58,180 bases of DNA from DAOTWA01 sp034435955 (GTDB lineage Bacteria > Chloroflexota > Anaerolineae > Anaerolineales > Anaerolineaceae), in assembly GCA_034435955.1 (NCBI GenBank), contig DAOTWA010000028.1:1-58180 (forward strand), in the 5' to 3' direction. The position numbers and the translations under genes were made by a program. The notes below the pieces were generated by a model. That model was not told where the DNA came from. It did not search any database and saw nothing but the letters and a program-made list of their open reading frames with translations. Of the stretch, positions 48,659-55,553 are shown piece by piece; within the stretch, counting starts at the first letter, position 1; every line of letters begins with the position of its first letter.

Positions 48659-50530
48659 ATGGCGGATTTATCATCTCATTTGCAGGCCACCCTGGATACC
48701 CTGCCTAATAAGCCCGGTTGCTACCTGATGAAGAACGCCGCCGGCGACATTATCTATGTCGGCAAGGCGGTCAACCTGCGCAACCGGGTGCGCTCTTACT
48801 TCCATAACAGCGCGGACCTGGATTTCAAGACCCGCCAGATGGTGCGTCACGTCGCCGACATCGAGTGGATCGTGGTCGGCTCAGAGCTCGAGGCGCTCAT
48901 CCTCGAGATGAACCTGATCAAGAAGCACCGCCCGCACTACAACATCCGCCTCAAGGACGATAAGCGCTACCCTTATGTCAAGGTGCATTGGGCCGATCCG
49001 TTCCCCAAGGTCACCGTGACCCGCCAGATGGTCAACGACGGCTCGCGCTATTTTGGCCCTTATACCAGCGTGTGGGCGGTTCATCAGACGCTGGACGTGC
49101 TGCGTCACATCTTCCCTTACCTGACCTGCGACCGTGAGATCACCGGCCGGGATCCCCGGCCCTGCCTGTACTACGACATCAAGCTGTGCAGCGGTCCGTG
49201 CATCGGCGCCATCTCCCAAACCGCCTACCGCCAGATGATCGACGATCTGTGCCAGTTCCTGGAGGGCCACACCGAGCCGATCGTGGCGCGCCTGCAGAAA
49301 GAGATGGAAAAGGCCGCCGAGGAGCTCCAATTCGAGCGCGCCGCCCAGTTGCGCGACCAGATCCAGGCCATCGAGAAGGTCGTCGAGCGCCAGAAAGTCA
49401 TCTCATCCGAGGACCTGGACAGCGACGTCATCGCCCTGGCGCGCGCCAACGGCGAAGCCTGCGTGCAGATCTTCTTCATCCGCGGCGGCAAGCTGATCGG
49501 TCGCGATTACTTCATCCTCGAGGGCACCGAAGACGCGGCCGATCAGGAGGTGGTATCCGAATTCATCAAGCAGTTTTACGCCGAGGCGGCGGCTGTGCCT
49601 CAACAGGTGCTCCTGCCTGAGGAGATCGAGGAGGCCAATATCATCAAGCAGTGGCTGCGCAGCAAGCGCGGCGGTGAAAAGGTCGAGATCAGTGTGCCGC
49701 GCCAGGGCATTACCCAGGAATTGCTGCAGATGGCCAGGGAGAACGCGGCCGAGACGCTCTCCGCTCTGCGCGCCCAATGGGAAGCCGACACCCATCGTCA
49801 AAGCCAGGCGCTGGCCGAGCTGCAGAAGGAGCTGGGGCTGCCTGTCCCGCCAAACCGCATCGAGTGCTACGACATCTCCAACACCCAGGGCACGGCTATG
49901 GTGGGCAGCATGGTGGTCTTCGAGCAGGGCGTACCGGCCAAGTCGCGCTACCGCCGCTTCAACATCAAATCCGTCAGCGGCCATCCGGACGATTTCGCCA
50001 GCATGGAGGAGGTGCTCACCCGCCGCTTCCGCCGCTGGCAGGCCGCCCAGGAGGAGCAGCAGACCAAACCCGGCGCTAAACCCGACCCGGCTTTTTCCAT
50101 CCTGCCGGACCTGCTGATGGTCGATGGCGGCAAAGGCCAGCTAGGCAGGGCAGTGGCGGTATTGGAGGAGTTTGGTTTGACCGAAAAGGTGCCGGTGGTC
50201 AGCCTGGCCAAGCAGCAGGAGGAAATTTTCGTGCCCGGCCGGGCGGAGTCGATCCTCCTGCCGCGCCATTCCCAGGCCCTGTACCTGGTGCAGCGCATTC
50301 GCGATGAAGCTCACCGCTTCGCCATCACCGCCCACCGCAAGCGGCGCGAGAAGCAAGGCATGGCCTCCCGCCTGGATGCGGTGCCGGGCATCGGCCCGGC
50401 GCGGCGCAAGGCGCTGCTCAAGCGCTTCGGCTCGGTCGAAGCCATTTTGGACGCCTCGCTGGAAGATCTGACCAGCGTCCCCGGCATCACCCGCGAGGTG
50501 GCCGCGACCCTCAAAGAGATGTTAGAATAA
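48659..50530 (+). CDS. uvrC: Excinuclease ABC subunit C
   Basis: The nuclease of nucleotide excision repair, which cuts on both sides of a lesion marked by UvrAB. The 623-residue protein has the N-terminal GIY-YIG domain (about 12-95; NKPGCYLMKNAAGDIIYVGKAVNLRNRVRSYF), a Cys-containing linker (LTCDREI, LYYDIKLCSGPCIG), the UvrB-binding UVR motif (about 200-235), the RNase H-like C nuclease (about 380-540; RIECYDISNTQGTAMVGSMVVF, LMVDGGKGQL) and a helix-hairpin-helix pair at the end (VPGIGPARRKALLKRFGSVEAI, VPGITREVAATL). All parts are intact and length is normal. It is probably translated from a leaderless mRNA. Confidence 0.96.
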   Translation: MADLSSHLQATLDTLPNKPGCYLMKNAAGDIIYVGKAVNLRNRVRSYFHNSADLDFKTRQMVRHVADIEWIVVGSELEALILEMNLIKKHRPHYNIRLKDDKRYPYVKVHWADPFPKVTVTRQMVNDGSRYFGPYTSVWAVHQTLDVLRHIFPYLTCDREITGRDPRPCLYYDIKLCSGPCIGAISQTAYRQMIDDLCQFLEGHTEPIVARLQKEMEKAAEELQFERAAQLRDQIQAIEKVVERQKVISSEDLDSDVIALARANGEACVQIFFIRGGKLIGRDYFILEGTEDAADQEVVSEFIKQFYAEAAAVPQQVLLPEEIEEANIIKQWLRSKRGGEKVEISVPRQGITQELLQMARENAAETLSALRAQWEADTHRQSQALAELQKELGLPVPPNRIECYDISNTQGTAMVGSMVVFEQGVPAKSRYRRFNIKSVSGHPDDFASMEEVLTRRFRRWQAAQEEQQTKPGAKPDPAFSILPDLLMVDGGKGQLGRAVAVLEEFGLTEKVPVVSLAKQQEEIFVPGRAESILLPRHSQALYLVQRIRDEAHRFAITAHRKRREKQGMASRLDAVPGIGPARRKALLKRFGSVEAILDASLEDLTSVPGITREVAATLKEMLE

Positions 50531-50559
50531 GAAAGCGCGTCACAAGATCGGAGGTTTCG

Positions 50560-50721
50560 ATGAGCAACAGGAGCGGCAGCCGGGCGCGGAAGCAGGAACC
50601 GGCCAGAAAACAGGGGCTTAGCCAGGAGCAGCGCAGCCGCCGCCGGACGCAAATCCTTTTTATCATCCTGGCGGCGATCATCATCCTCTCCTGGGTCATC
50701 AGCCTGGTGGCCAGGTATTGA
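50560..50721 (+). CDS. Small single-pass membrane protein
   Basis: A 53-residue ORF with a strong GGAGG 7 bases before the ATG, 29 bases after uvrC. The N-terminal 30 residues are very basic and Gln/Arg rich (RARKQEPARKQGLSQEQRSRRR), followed by one helix (ILFIILAAIIIL...) of about 22 residues and a short tail. The basic part should stay in the cytoplasm. No family is recognisable. The good ribosome binding site and coding-like composition support it as real. Confidence 0.6.
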   Translation: MSNRSGSRARKQEPARKQGLSQEQRSRRRTQILFIILAAIIILSWVISLVARY

Positions 50722-50805
50722 TCTGGAACTTCTCCTCTTTCACATCAGCCGAGAGGTGTTTTTCACACCGATCGATGACATTTTTTATCCTGGGAGGCAG
50801 GTATT

Positions 50806-51834
50806 ATGAATCGAGAAACGCTTGAAACAACCGCGCGCGCCATCGTCGCCGACGGGAAGGGTCTCTTGGCGGCCGACGAGAGCATGGGCACGATCAAGAA
50901 GCGCTTCGCCAGCATCGATCTGGAATCCACCGAGGAGAACCGCCGCGCTTACCGCGAGCTGCTCTTCACCACCGAAGGCGTCGAAGCGTACATCAGCGGG
51001 GTGATCATGTTCGACGAGACGATCCACCAATCGACGCAAAATGGCACGCCTTTTGCCAGCGTGCTGGCCAGCAGGGGCATCATCCCCGGCATCAAGGTGG
51101 ACCTGGGCGCCAAGGACATGGCCGGCTTCCCCGGCGAGAAGGTCACCGAAGGCCTGGACGGTCTGCGCGAGCGCCTGGCGCACTATAAAGAGTTAGGAGC
51201 GCGCTTCACCAAGTGGCGCGCGGTCATTACGATTGGTGCAGGCATCCCGACAGCAGCCTGCCTGCATGCCAACGCGCACGCGCTGGCGCGTTTCGCCGCG
51301 CTGAGCCAGGAGATTGATCTGGTGCCGATTGTCGAGCCTGAGGTGCTGATGGACGGCGACCACGATATCCAGCTCTGCGCCGAAGTGACCGAGGCTACCC
51401 TGCGCAGCGTCTTTGCCGAGTTGGCCGAGCAGCGCGTCTACCTGGAAGGAACGCTGCTCAAACCCAATATGGTTTTACCGGCCAAAGGCAGCCCGCGTCA
51501 GGCCAACCCCGAAGAGATTGCCGAGGCCACCCTGCGCACTTTCCGGCGCGTGGTGCCCGCGGCCGTCCCTGGGATCGTCTTCCTCTCTGGCGGTCAGAGT
51601 CCGGAAGAGGCCACGCGCAACCTGAACGCCATCAACAGGATGGCGATGGGGAAATACCCGTGGAAATTGAGCTTCTCGTACGGCCGCGCCCTGCAGGACT
51701 ACACGCTCAAAGCCTGGAAGGGTCAGGCCGCCAATGTGGCCGCAGCCCAGAAGCTGTTCTATCACCGCGCGCGCTGCAACAGTGCGGCCGCGCTCGGAAA
51801 ATACACCCCGGAAATGGAGAAAGAAGCGGTCTGA
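50806..51834 (+). CDS. Class I fructose-bisphosphate aldolase
   Basis: Cleaves fructose 1,6-bisphosphate to dihydroxyacetone phosphate and glyceraldehyde 3-phosphate through a lysine Schiff base. This 342-residue protein is of the animal/plant-like class I type: GKGLLAADESMGTIKKRFA, EENRRAYRELLFTT, FTKWRAVITIG, PIVEPEVLMDGDHDI, the Schiff-base Lys in EGTLLKPNMVLPA (about 226) and VFLSGGQSPEEATRNLNA. The typical C-terminal Tyr is not present; the protein ends KYTPEMEKEAV. GGGAGG precedes the ATG. Cytoplasmic, glycolysis and gluconeogenesis. Confidence 0.95.
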   Translation: MNRETLETTARAIVADGKGLLAADESMGTIKKRFASIDLESTEENRRAYRELLFTTEGVEAYISGVIMFDETIHQSTQNGTPFASVLASRGIIPGIKVDLGAKDMAGFPGEKVTEGLDGLRERLAHYKELGARFTKWRAVITIGAGIPTAACLHANAHALARFAALSQEIDLVPIVEPEVLMDGDHDIQLCAEVTEATLRSVFAELAEQRVYLEGTLLKPNMVLPAKGSPRQANPEEIAEATLRTFRRVVPAAVPGIVFLSGGQSPEEATRNLNAINRMAMGKYPWKLSFSYGRALQDYTLKAWKGQAANVAAAQKLFYHRARCNSAAALGKYTPEMEKEAV

Positions 51835-51925
51835 AGAACCCAATTTGGATGCGCGTTGGGCTGAAAACTCCTTATACTATGCAGTAGCACCATTGTCGAA
51901 TCCAACAGAATAAGGAGGTTCAGCC

Positions 51926-52381
51926 ATGTCTCTCTGGGTGCTGCTCATCATCGTGTTCGTCACAGGGGGAATCGGCGGAGTTATCAACGCCTTGCTGTCC
52001 GACAATGGGTTCTTCGCACCGCGGCCGGAGTCGGTAGGCGGCGTGCGCATCCTTCGGCCAGGTTGGCTGATCAACCTGCTGGTGGGCGGGATCGCCGCCT
52101 GCGTCGCCTGGGGACTGTCCCCCTTTGCGGCCAGCTACATCGCCGGCGGTCCGCGAGCGGCTGCGGCCGGCGCGCAGGCAGCCGGACTGACCCTGTCGTC
52201 GCTGGTGGGCGCTTTTCTGGTGGGCACCGCCGGCGCACACTGGCTGACCAGCGAGGTCGACAAGCGCCTGCTGCGGGCAGCCGCATCCGAAGCGGCCAGC
52301 TCCCAGGCGAATGCGGAAGTGGCCAAACGCGTGGTGATGGCCACACCAGCCGAGGCGCTGCGCATGGTCGCCTCGAAATAA
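51926..52381 (+). CDS. Membrane protein of unknown function
   Basis: A 151-residue protein with three hydrophobic segments: WVLLIIVFVTGGIGGVINALL, WLINLLVGGIAACVAWGLSPFA and LTLSSLVGAFLVGTAGAHWLT, and a charged, Ala-rich C-terminal tail (about 110-151). The first segment, with GGIGGVINALLSDNGF, recalls small channel-like or phage-type membrane proteins, but I do not recognise a family. A strong AAGGAGG precedes the ATG. It is followed by a hairpin. Confidence 0.7.
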   Translation: MSLWVLLIIVFVTGGIGGVINALLSDNGFFAPRPESVGGVRILRPGWLINLLVGGIAACVAWGLSPFAASYIAGGPRAAAAGAQAAGLTLSSLVGAFLVGTAGAHWLTSEVDKRLLRAAASEAASSQANAEVAKRVVMATPAEALRMVASK

Positions 52382-52405
52382 GCGCACAGGATTCACACCT
52401 AAACA

Positions 52406-52434
52406 GGGCAGGGCGGCAGCAGAGCGCCCTGCCC
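52406..52434. terminator. GC-rich hairpin after the membrane protein gene
   Basis: GGGCAGGGCG and CGCCCTGCCC form a perfect 10-bp stem with a 9-base loop. No T-run follows, so it may be a weak or Rho-assisted terminator. The rest of 52382-52581 shows no gene. Confidence 0.45.
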
Positions 52435-52581
52435 AGCCGCAAGGCCGCCGGGAACGCCCGCCTCAAGCGCGAGCTGGCCTACTGGTCGAGTGCGGACCGC
52501 TGCGACCCTAACTACTGTCAAAACGGGATTTTTCTCTGCGGCGGCGGCCACCGTGCAGGCGCGGCGGCGCGGCGGCCGGCT

Positions 52582-53304
52582 TCAGGCCGTCTGATTCCGT
52601 TTTCCCACCGTGGCGGCATAGATGGGAAACAGCTCCACGCCGTCCACGCCCAGCACGCGGCAGGTGTCCTCGTCCAGGAATGCGCCGATGGCGCACGCCC
52701 CCGCGCCGATGGCCTCCGCCGCCAGATAAAGGTTCTGGCAGACGTGCCCGGCATCCAGATGCAGGTAGCGGTAGCCGCGCTCGCCGTAGCGCCAGTACAT
52801 GCGCGCCCGCACCGCCACCCAGATGAAGGTCGCCGCGCTGGCGCGCACGCCATCCTGGTTGGACAGCGCCAGGATCACCCGCTCGCCCACATCCGGCGAC
52901 AGGTCCACCGGCGTCAGCCGGTGCTCGCCGGCGATGAAGCGGTAAAGGCCCACCGGCAGCTCCTGCACGCGGAAAGCCATCACGAACGTCTCGAAAGCGT
53001 GCCGAGCGCCAGCCGAGGGCACCGGCCGCAGAGTGGCCGGGCGAGAGGTCACCTCCTTCACTCCCTGAGTACACCACAGCAGGAAGGACAGCTCCTGCAG
53101 CGTGAGCGGATCGGCGCTGGGGTGGCGCAGGCTGCGGCGTTTGTTGATCAAGGCCAGCAGGTCGACCGGCTCGAGGCGCAGGCGGTGCGGCTCGGGTAGC
53201 TCGATGCGCAGCGCATCGGCCGGCACCGGCAGTTCGAGCAGGGGCTGGGGCAGGCCCAGGCTCTGCTCGCTGGGCTCCTGGAACTCGTAGCGCGTCAGGC
53301 GCAT
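52582..53304 (-). CDS. SagB-type (nitroreductase-fold) FMN oxidoreductase
   Basis: A 240-residue nitroreductase-fold protein of the SagB/McbC type: LINKRRSLRHPSADPLTLQELSFLLWCTQGVKE, TLRPVPSAGARHAFETFVMAFRV (the PSAGxxHxxE signature), LPVGLYRFIAGEHRL and YRYLHLDAGHVCQNLYLAAEAIGAGACAIGAFLDE. SagB enzymes oxidise azolines in thiazole/oxazole-modified peptides, but many stand-alone relatives exist. No cyclodehydratase (YcaO, SagC/D) or precursor peptide is nearby, so a peptide-modifying role is not supported. Start ATG at 53304 with AGGAA 5 bases upstream. Confidence 0.88.
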   Translation of the reverse strand: MRLTRYEFQEPSEQSLGLPQPLLELPVPADALRIELPEPHRLRLEPVDLLALINKRRSLRHPSADPLTLQELSFLLWCTQGVKEVTSRPATLRPVPSAGARHAFETFVMAFRVQELPVGLYRFIAGEHRLTPVDLSPDVGERVILALSNQDGVRASAATFIWVAVRARMYWRYGERGYRYLHLDAGHVCQNLYLAAEAIGAGACAIGAFLDEDTCRVLGVDGVELFPIYAATVGKRNQTA

Positions 53305-53362
53305 AAATTCCTGCCCAATGCCTCGACTTGAGACGCGGGACGGTGAAGCCATCTACCCGCCT

Positions 53363-53665
53363 TCAGCTCTCCCCGCTTACCCAGCCGGCCAGAAACGGCT
53401 GGTAAAAGACGGGATCGAACTCGGTAAAAGTGTGCTCCGCCACATCGTGCAGGCGGTAAGGGTCGTCATTGAAAAATTCCTCCAGCTCGGCCAGCGATTC
53501 GGCGCGCGCCAGCACCAGGCCGCCCGTTTTGGGCAGCTTGGGGCCGGAATAGAGCAGCAGGCCGCGCCGGTAGCCCTCCTGCAGGAAGGCGCGGTGTTCC
53601 CTGGTGATCTCAGCCATCTCTTCGGCCGGCACGCGGTAACGGATGTCTACGAGGAAATGTTTCAT
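53363..53665 (-). CDS. YCII-family protein
   Basis: A 100-residue dimeric alpha-beta barrel protein of the YciI type: HFLVDIRYRVPAEEMAEITREHRAFLQEGYRRGLLLYSGPKLPKTGGLVLARAESLAELEEFFNDDPY, with the conserved His in EHRAFL and the terminal NDDPY segment. The active role is unknown; relatives are dehydrochlorinase-like. CAGGAGAT directly precedes the ATG. It lies between the SagB-like gene and the LapA-like gene in the same direction. Confidence 0.8.
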   Translation of the reverse strand: MKHFLVDIRYRVPAEEMAEITREHRAFLQEGYRRGLLLYSGPKLPKTGGLVLARAESLAELEEFFNDDPYRLHDVAEHTFTEFDPVFYQPFLAGWVSGES

Positions 53666-53689
53666 ATCTCCTGCTCAATGGTTGGGGTG

Positions 53690-54067
53690 TCATTCCCTTG
53701 AACCCTGGGCGGGCGGTTGGGCACCCTGGCTGGAACTCGTCGGTGACTCGGGCGCGGGCGGCTTCTCGAGCTCGGCCAGCCGCTGCTGCGCTTGCGCCAG
53801 GCGGGCCTTGTGGTCGCTCAGACTGGCCTCCAGCTCCGTGATCTTCTTGCGCTGGCTGCGCAGGGTTAGCCGTCCGCGGATGATGGCGGGCAGGGAGGCG
53901 AAGAAACTGGCCAATGCACCCGCCGCCAATGCGACCAGCAACGACAACGCCAGGGATCCCTGGAACTGCCACACCAGGAAGCGTACGGTGGTCGTGGCCG
54001 TGTTTTGCAGCGCGAAAATCACCGCCACGATGGCGATCAAAAGCGCCAGAAAAAGTGAAATTTGCAT
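53690..54067 (-). CDS. LapA/DUF1049-like membrane protein with coiled coil
   Basis: A 125-residue protein with two hydrophobic segments (ISLFLALLIAIVAVIFALQN and LSLLVALAAGALASFFASL) separated by TATTTVRFLVWQFQGS, the LapA (lipopolysaccharide assembly A) pattern. A coiled coil (LRSQRKKITELEASLSDHKARLAQAQQRLAELEK) and a Pro/Ser tail follow. In E. coli LapA helps to control LpxC; Chloroflexota generally lack LPS, so the role here must differ. GGAGGGCAGGAG precedes the ATG, and a TATAAT lies about 35 bases upstream. First of three genes read the same way. Confidence 0.8.
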   Translation of the reverse strand: MQISLFLALLIAIVAVIFALQNTATTTVRFLVWQFQGSLALSLLVALAAGALASFFASLPAIIRGRLTLRSQRKKITELEASLSDHKARLAQAQQRLAELEKPPAPESPTSSSQGAQPPAQGSRE

Positions 54068-54357
54068 TCTCCTGCCCTCCACATGTTTCAATTCATTATA
54101 GCGTATGATCGCCCTGTATAAAGCCGACCACAAATTCGCATTTATTAAGTGCGTCTCAACTCTTTTGCCTCCTCGTAGTGTGGTGGATTAGGGGTGGTGG
54201 TGTAGAAAGCTGGCTGTTCTCTTGCCATCGAGGAAAGCCGACCGGCATTATCGCCGTTCCTGGTAGGAGTGATCCCGGGTCCCGGCGCGCGCCGGCTGAC
54301 CCCCGCCATACGCCCGCTGAACTCCTCCCAACCCTTGAATACGAGTCGTCCGGCCAA
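54068..54357. other. Intergenic region
   Basis: Holds the -10 TATAAT of the LapA-like gene (about 54097-54102, minus). No gene or repeat is evident beyond it. Confidence 0.4.
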
Positions 54358-54729
54358 TTACTCCTTCGCCCGGCGGAGTGGGAAGAAACCGCCCGGACTA
54401 TCCCAGCCGAAGCGTTCGAAGTCCACCCGACCCTCCAGATCGAAGACCACGCCCTCTTCCTCCAGGAGCTGGCGCTGCAGCGCGCTGCCGTAACCGAAGC
54501 CGTGCGGGCTGATTTGACCCTGGGCGTTGATGATGCGCTGCCAGGGCACGTTGCGTCCGGCCTTGTCTTTGCCCAGCGCCGCCAGGGCAAAGCCGACCAT
54601 CTGCGCGCTGACCCCGCCCACGATGGCCGCTATCTGACCATATGTGGCGACCCGGCCGGCAGGCACCTGACGCACGACGTCATAAATACGCTCGTACAGC
54701 GGGGCTGCGCTTTGATCTTGTCTGTCCAT
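54358..54729 (-). CDS. Alkyltransferase-like protein (ATL; MGMT fold with Trp in place of Cys)
   Basis: A 123-residue protein related to O6-alkylguanine-DNA alkyltransferase: VVRQVPAGRVATYGQIAAIVGG is the DNA-binding helix-turn-helix with the Arg finger region, and NVPWQRIINAQGQISPHG is the active-site loop. Where MGMT has PCHR, this protein has PWQR, so it cannot take up the alkyl group. ATL proteins bind O6-alkylguanine and pass the lesion to nucleotide excision repair. uvrC is 3.8 kb away in this window, not in the same operon. The N-terminal extension is short. Confidence 0.9.
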   Translation of the reverse strand: MDRQDQSAAPLYERIYDVVRQVPAGRVATYGQIAAIVGGVSAQMVGFALAALGKDKAGRNVPWQRIINAQGQISPHGFGYGSALQRQLLEEEGVVFDLEGRVDFERFGWDSPGGFFPLRRAKE

Positions 54730-54767
54730 GTTTTATTGGCTGCCAGAGCAGGGGCAGATATCGTCCG

Positions 54768-55397
54768 TTACAGGATGCGGCGACCGGCGGCGTCGTAGGC
54801 CTCGAGCCGGGCGCTGGCGGCCGGGCTGCCGGGGTAGTCGGCCGCAGCCAGCACCCAGATCATCGTATCGCGCATCTCGCCGTAAGTTGATGGATGGTCT
54901 TGAATACGCGTGACGACATGGGTGAAGCCCAATTTACGCGGCACGGCCGCCGAACGCACATTCAGCGGATCACAGTGAATCTCAACCCGCTCCACGCGGT
55001 CGATTTCGAAGGCCACCCGCGTCAACGCGGCTGAGGCCTCGCTGGCCAGTCCCTGGTTGATGAAATCCTTGTGGATCCAATAGCCGATCTCGCGCGCTCC
55101 TGGCCCAAGGCGAGTGTGCAGGCCTGTCCCGCCCAACACGCGCTTTTCGTCCCGGTCGAAGATGCCGTAAATGAAGTCCTCGCCCTGCTCGAAGCGTATG
55201 CGCATGCGGCGTAGAAAGACGACCTTCTCCTCCAGGCTGGTCGGCTCGTCCAATGCCCAGGGCAGCCAGGGACGCAGGTGCTCCAGGTTGGCGGTGACCG
55301 CTTCCAGCAGCAGAGGAGCATCCCCAGTATCCCAACAGCGAATCACCAGACGCTGGGTCAAGATGCGGTACGCAGGACCACGTGTATCATCAGCCAT
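54768..55397 (-). CDS. GNAT-family N-acetyltransferase (RimJ/RimL type)
   Basis: A 209-residue GNAT protein of the RimJ/RimL type: LTQRLVIRCWDTGDAPLLLEAVTANLEHLRPWLPWAL, FIYGIFDRDEKRVLGGTGLHTR, AREIGYWIHKDFINQGLASEASAALTRVAFE (acetyl-CoA site) and VERVEIHCDPLNVRSAAVPRKLGF. Such enzymes acetylate N-termini of ribosomal proteins, or antibiotics and small amines. I chose the ATG at 55397; a much longer open frame upstream is antisense to the TPR gene. It is divergent from that gene and 38 bases upstream of the ATL gene. Confidence 0.9.
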   Translation of the reverse strand: MADDTRGPAYRILTQRLVIRCWDTGDAPLLLEAVTANLEHLRPWLPWALDEPTSLEEKVVFLRRMRIRFEQGEDFIYGIFDRDEKRVLGGTGLHTRLGPGAREIGYWIHKDFINQGLASEASAALTRVAFEIDRVERVEIHCDPLNVRSAAVPRKLGFTHVVTRIQDHPSTYGEMRDTMIWVLAAADYPGSPAASARLEAYDAAGRRIL

Positions 55398-55518
55398 AAA
55401 ATCCGTCGCTCCAAAACCGGACACGGGAGGATTATAAGGCTGCTCTGCCGTCTCGGCAATCCGCATCCAATCGGCGACCGCGGACATTACAATCCATTTA
55501 CAGTTGCTTCTGTTACGC

Positions 55519-55547
55519 TTGCCCGCCGTTTGGGGCTGTGCTAAACT
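55519..55547 (+). promoter_or_regulatory. Promoter of the TPR gene, six bases before the ATG (leaderless)
   Basis: TTGCCC (55519-55524), spacer of 17, TAAACT (55542-55547) with an extended TGC, then CAGATC and the ATG. This is the clearest of the five leaderless promoters because both boxes are present. Confidence 0.65.
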
Positions 55548-55553
55548 CAGATC

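Noticed and set aside
52508..53077. A 189-codon frame inside the SagB-like gene
   Set aside because: Same-strand shadow in another frame, rich in Gly/Ala/Arg, without any motif.
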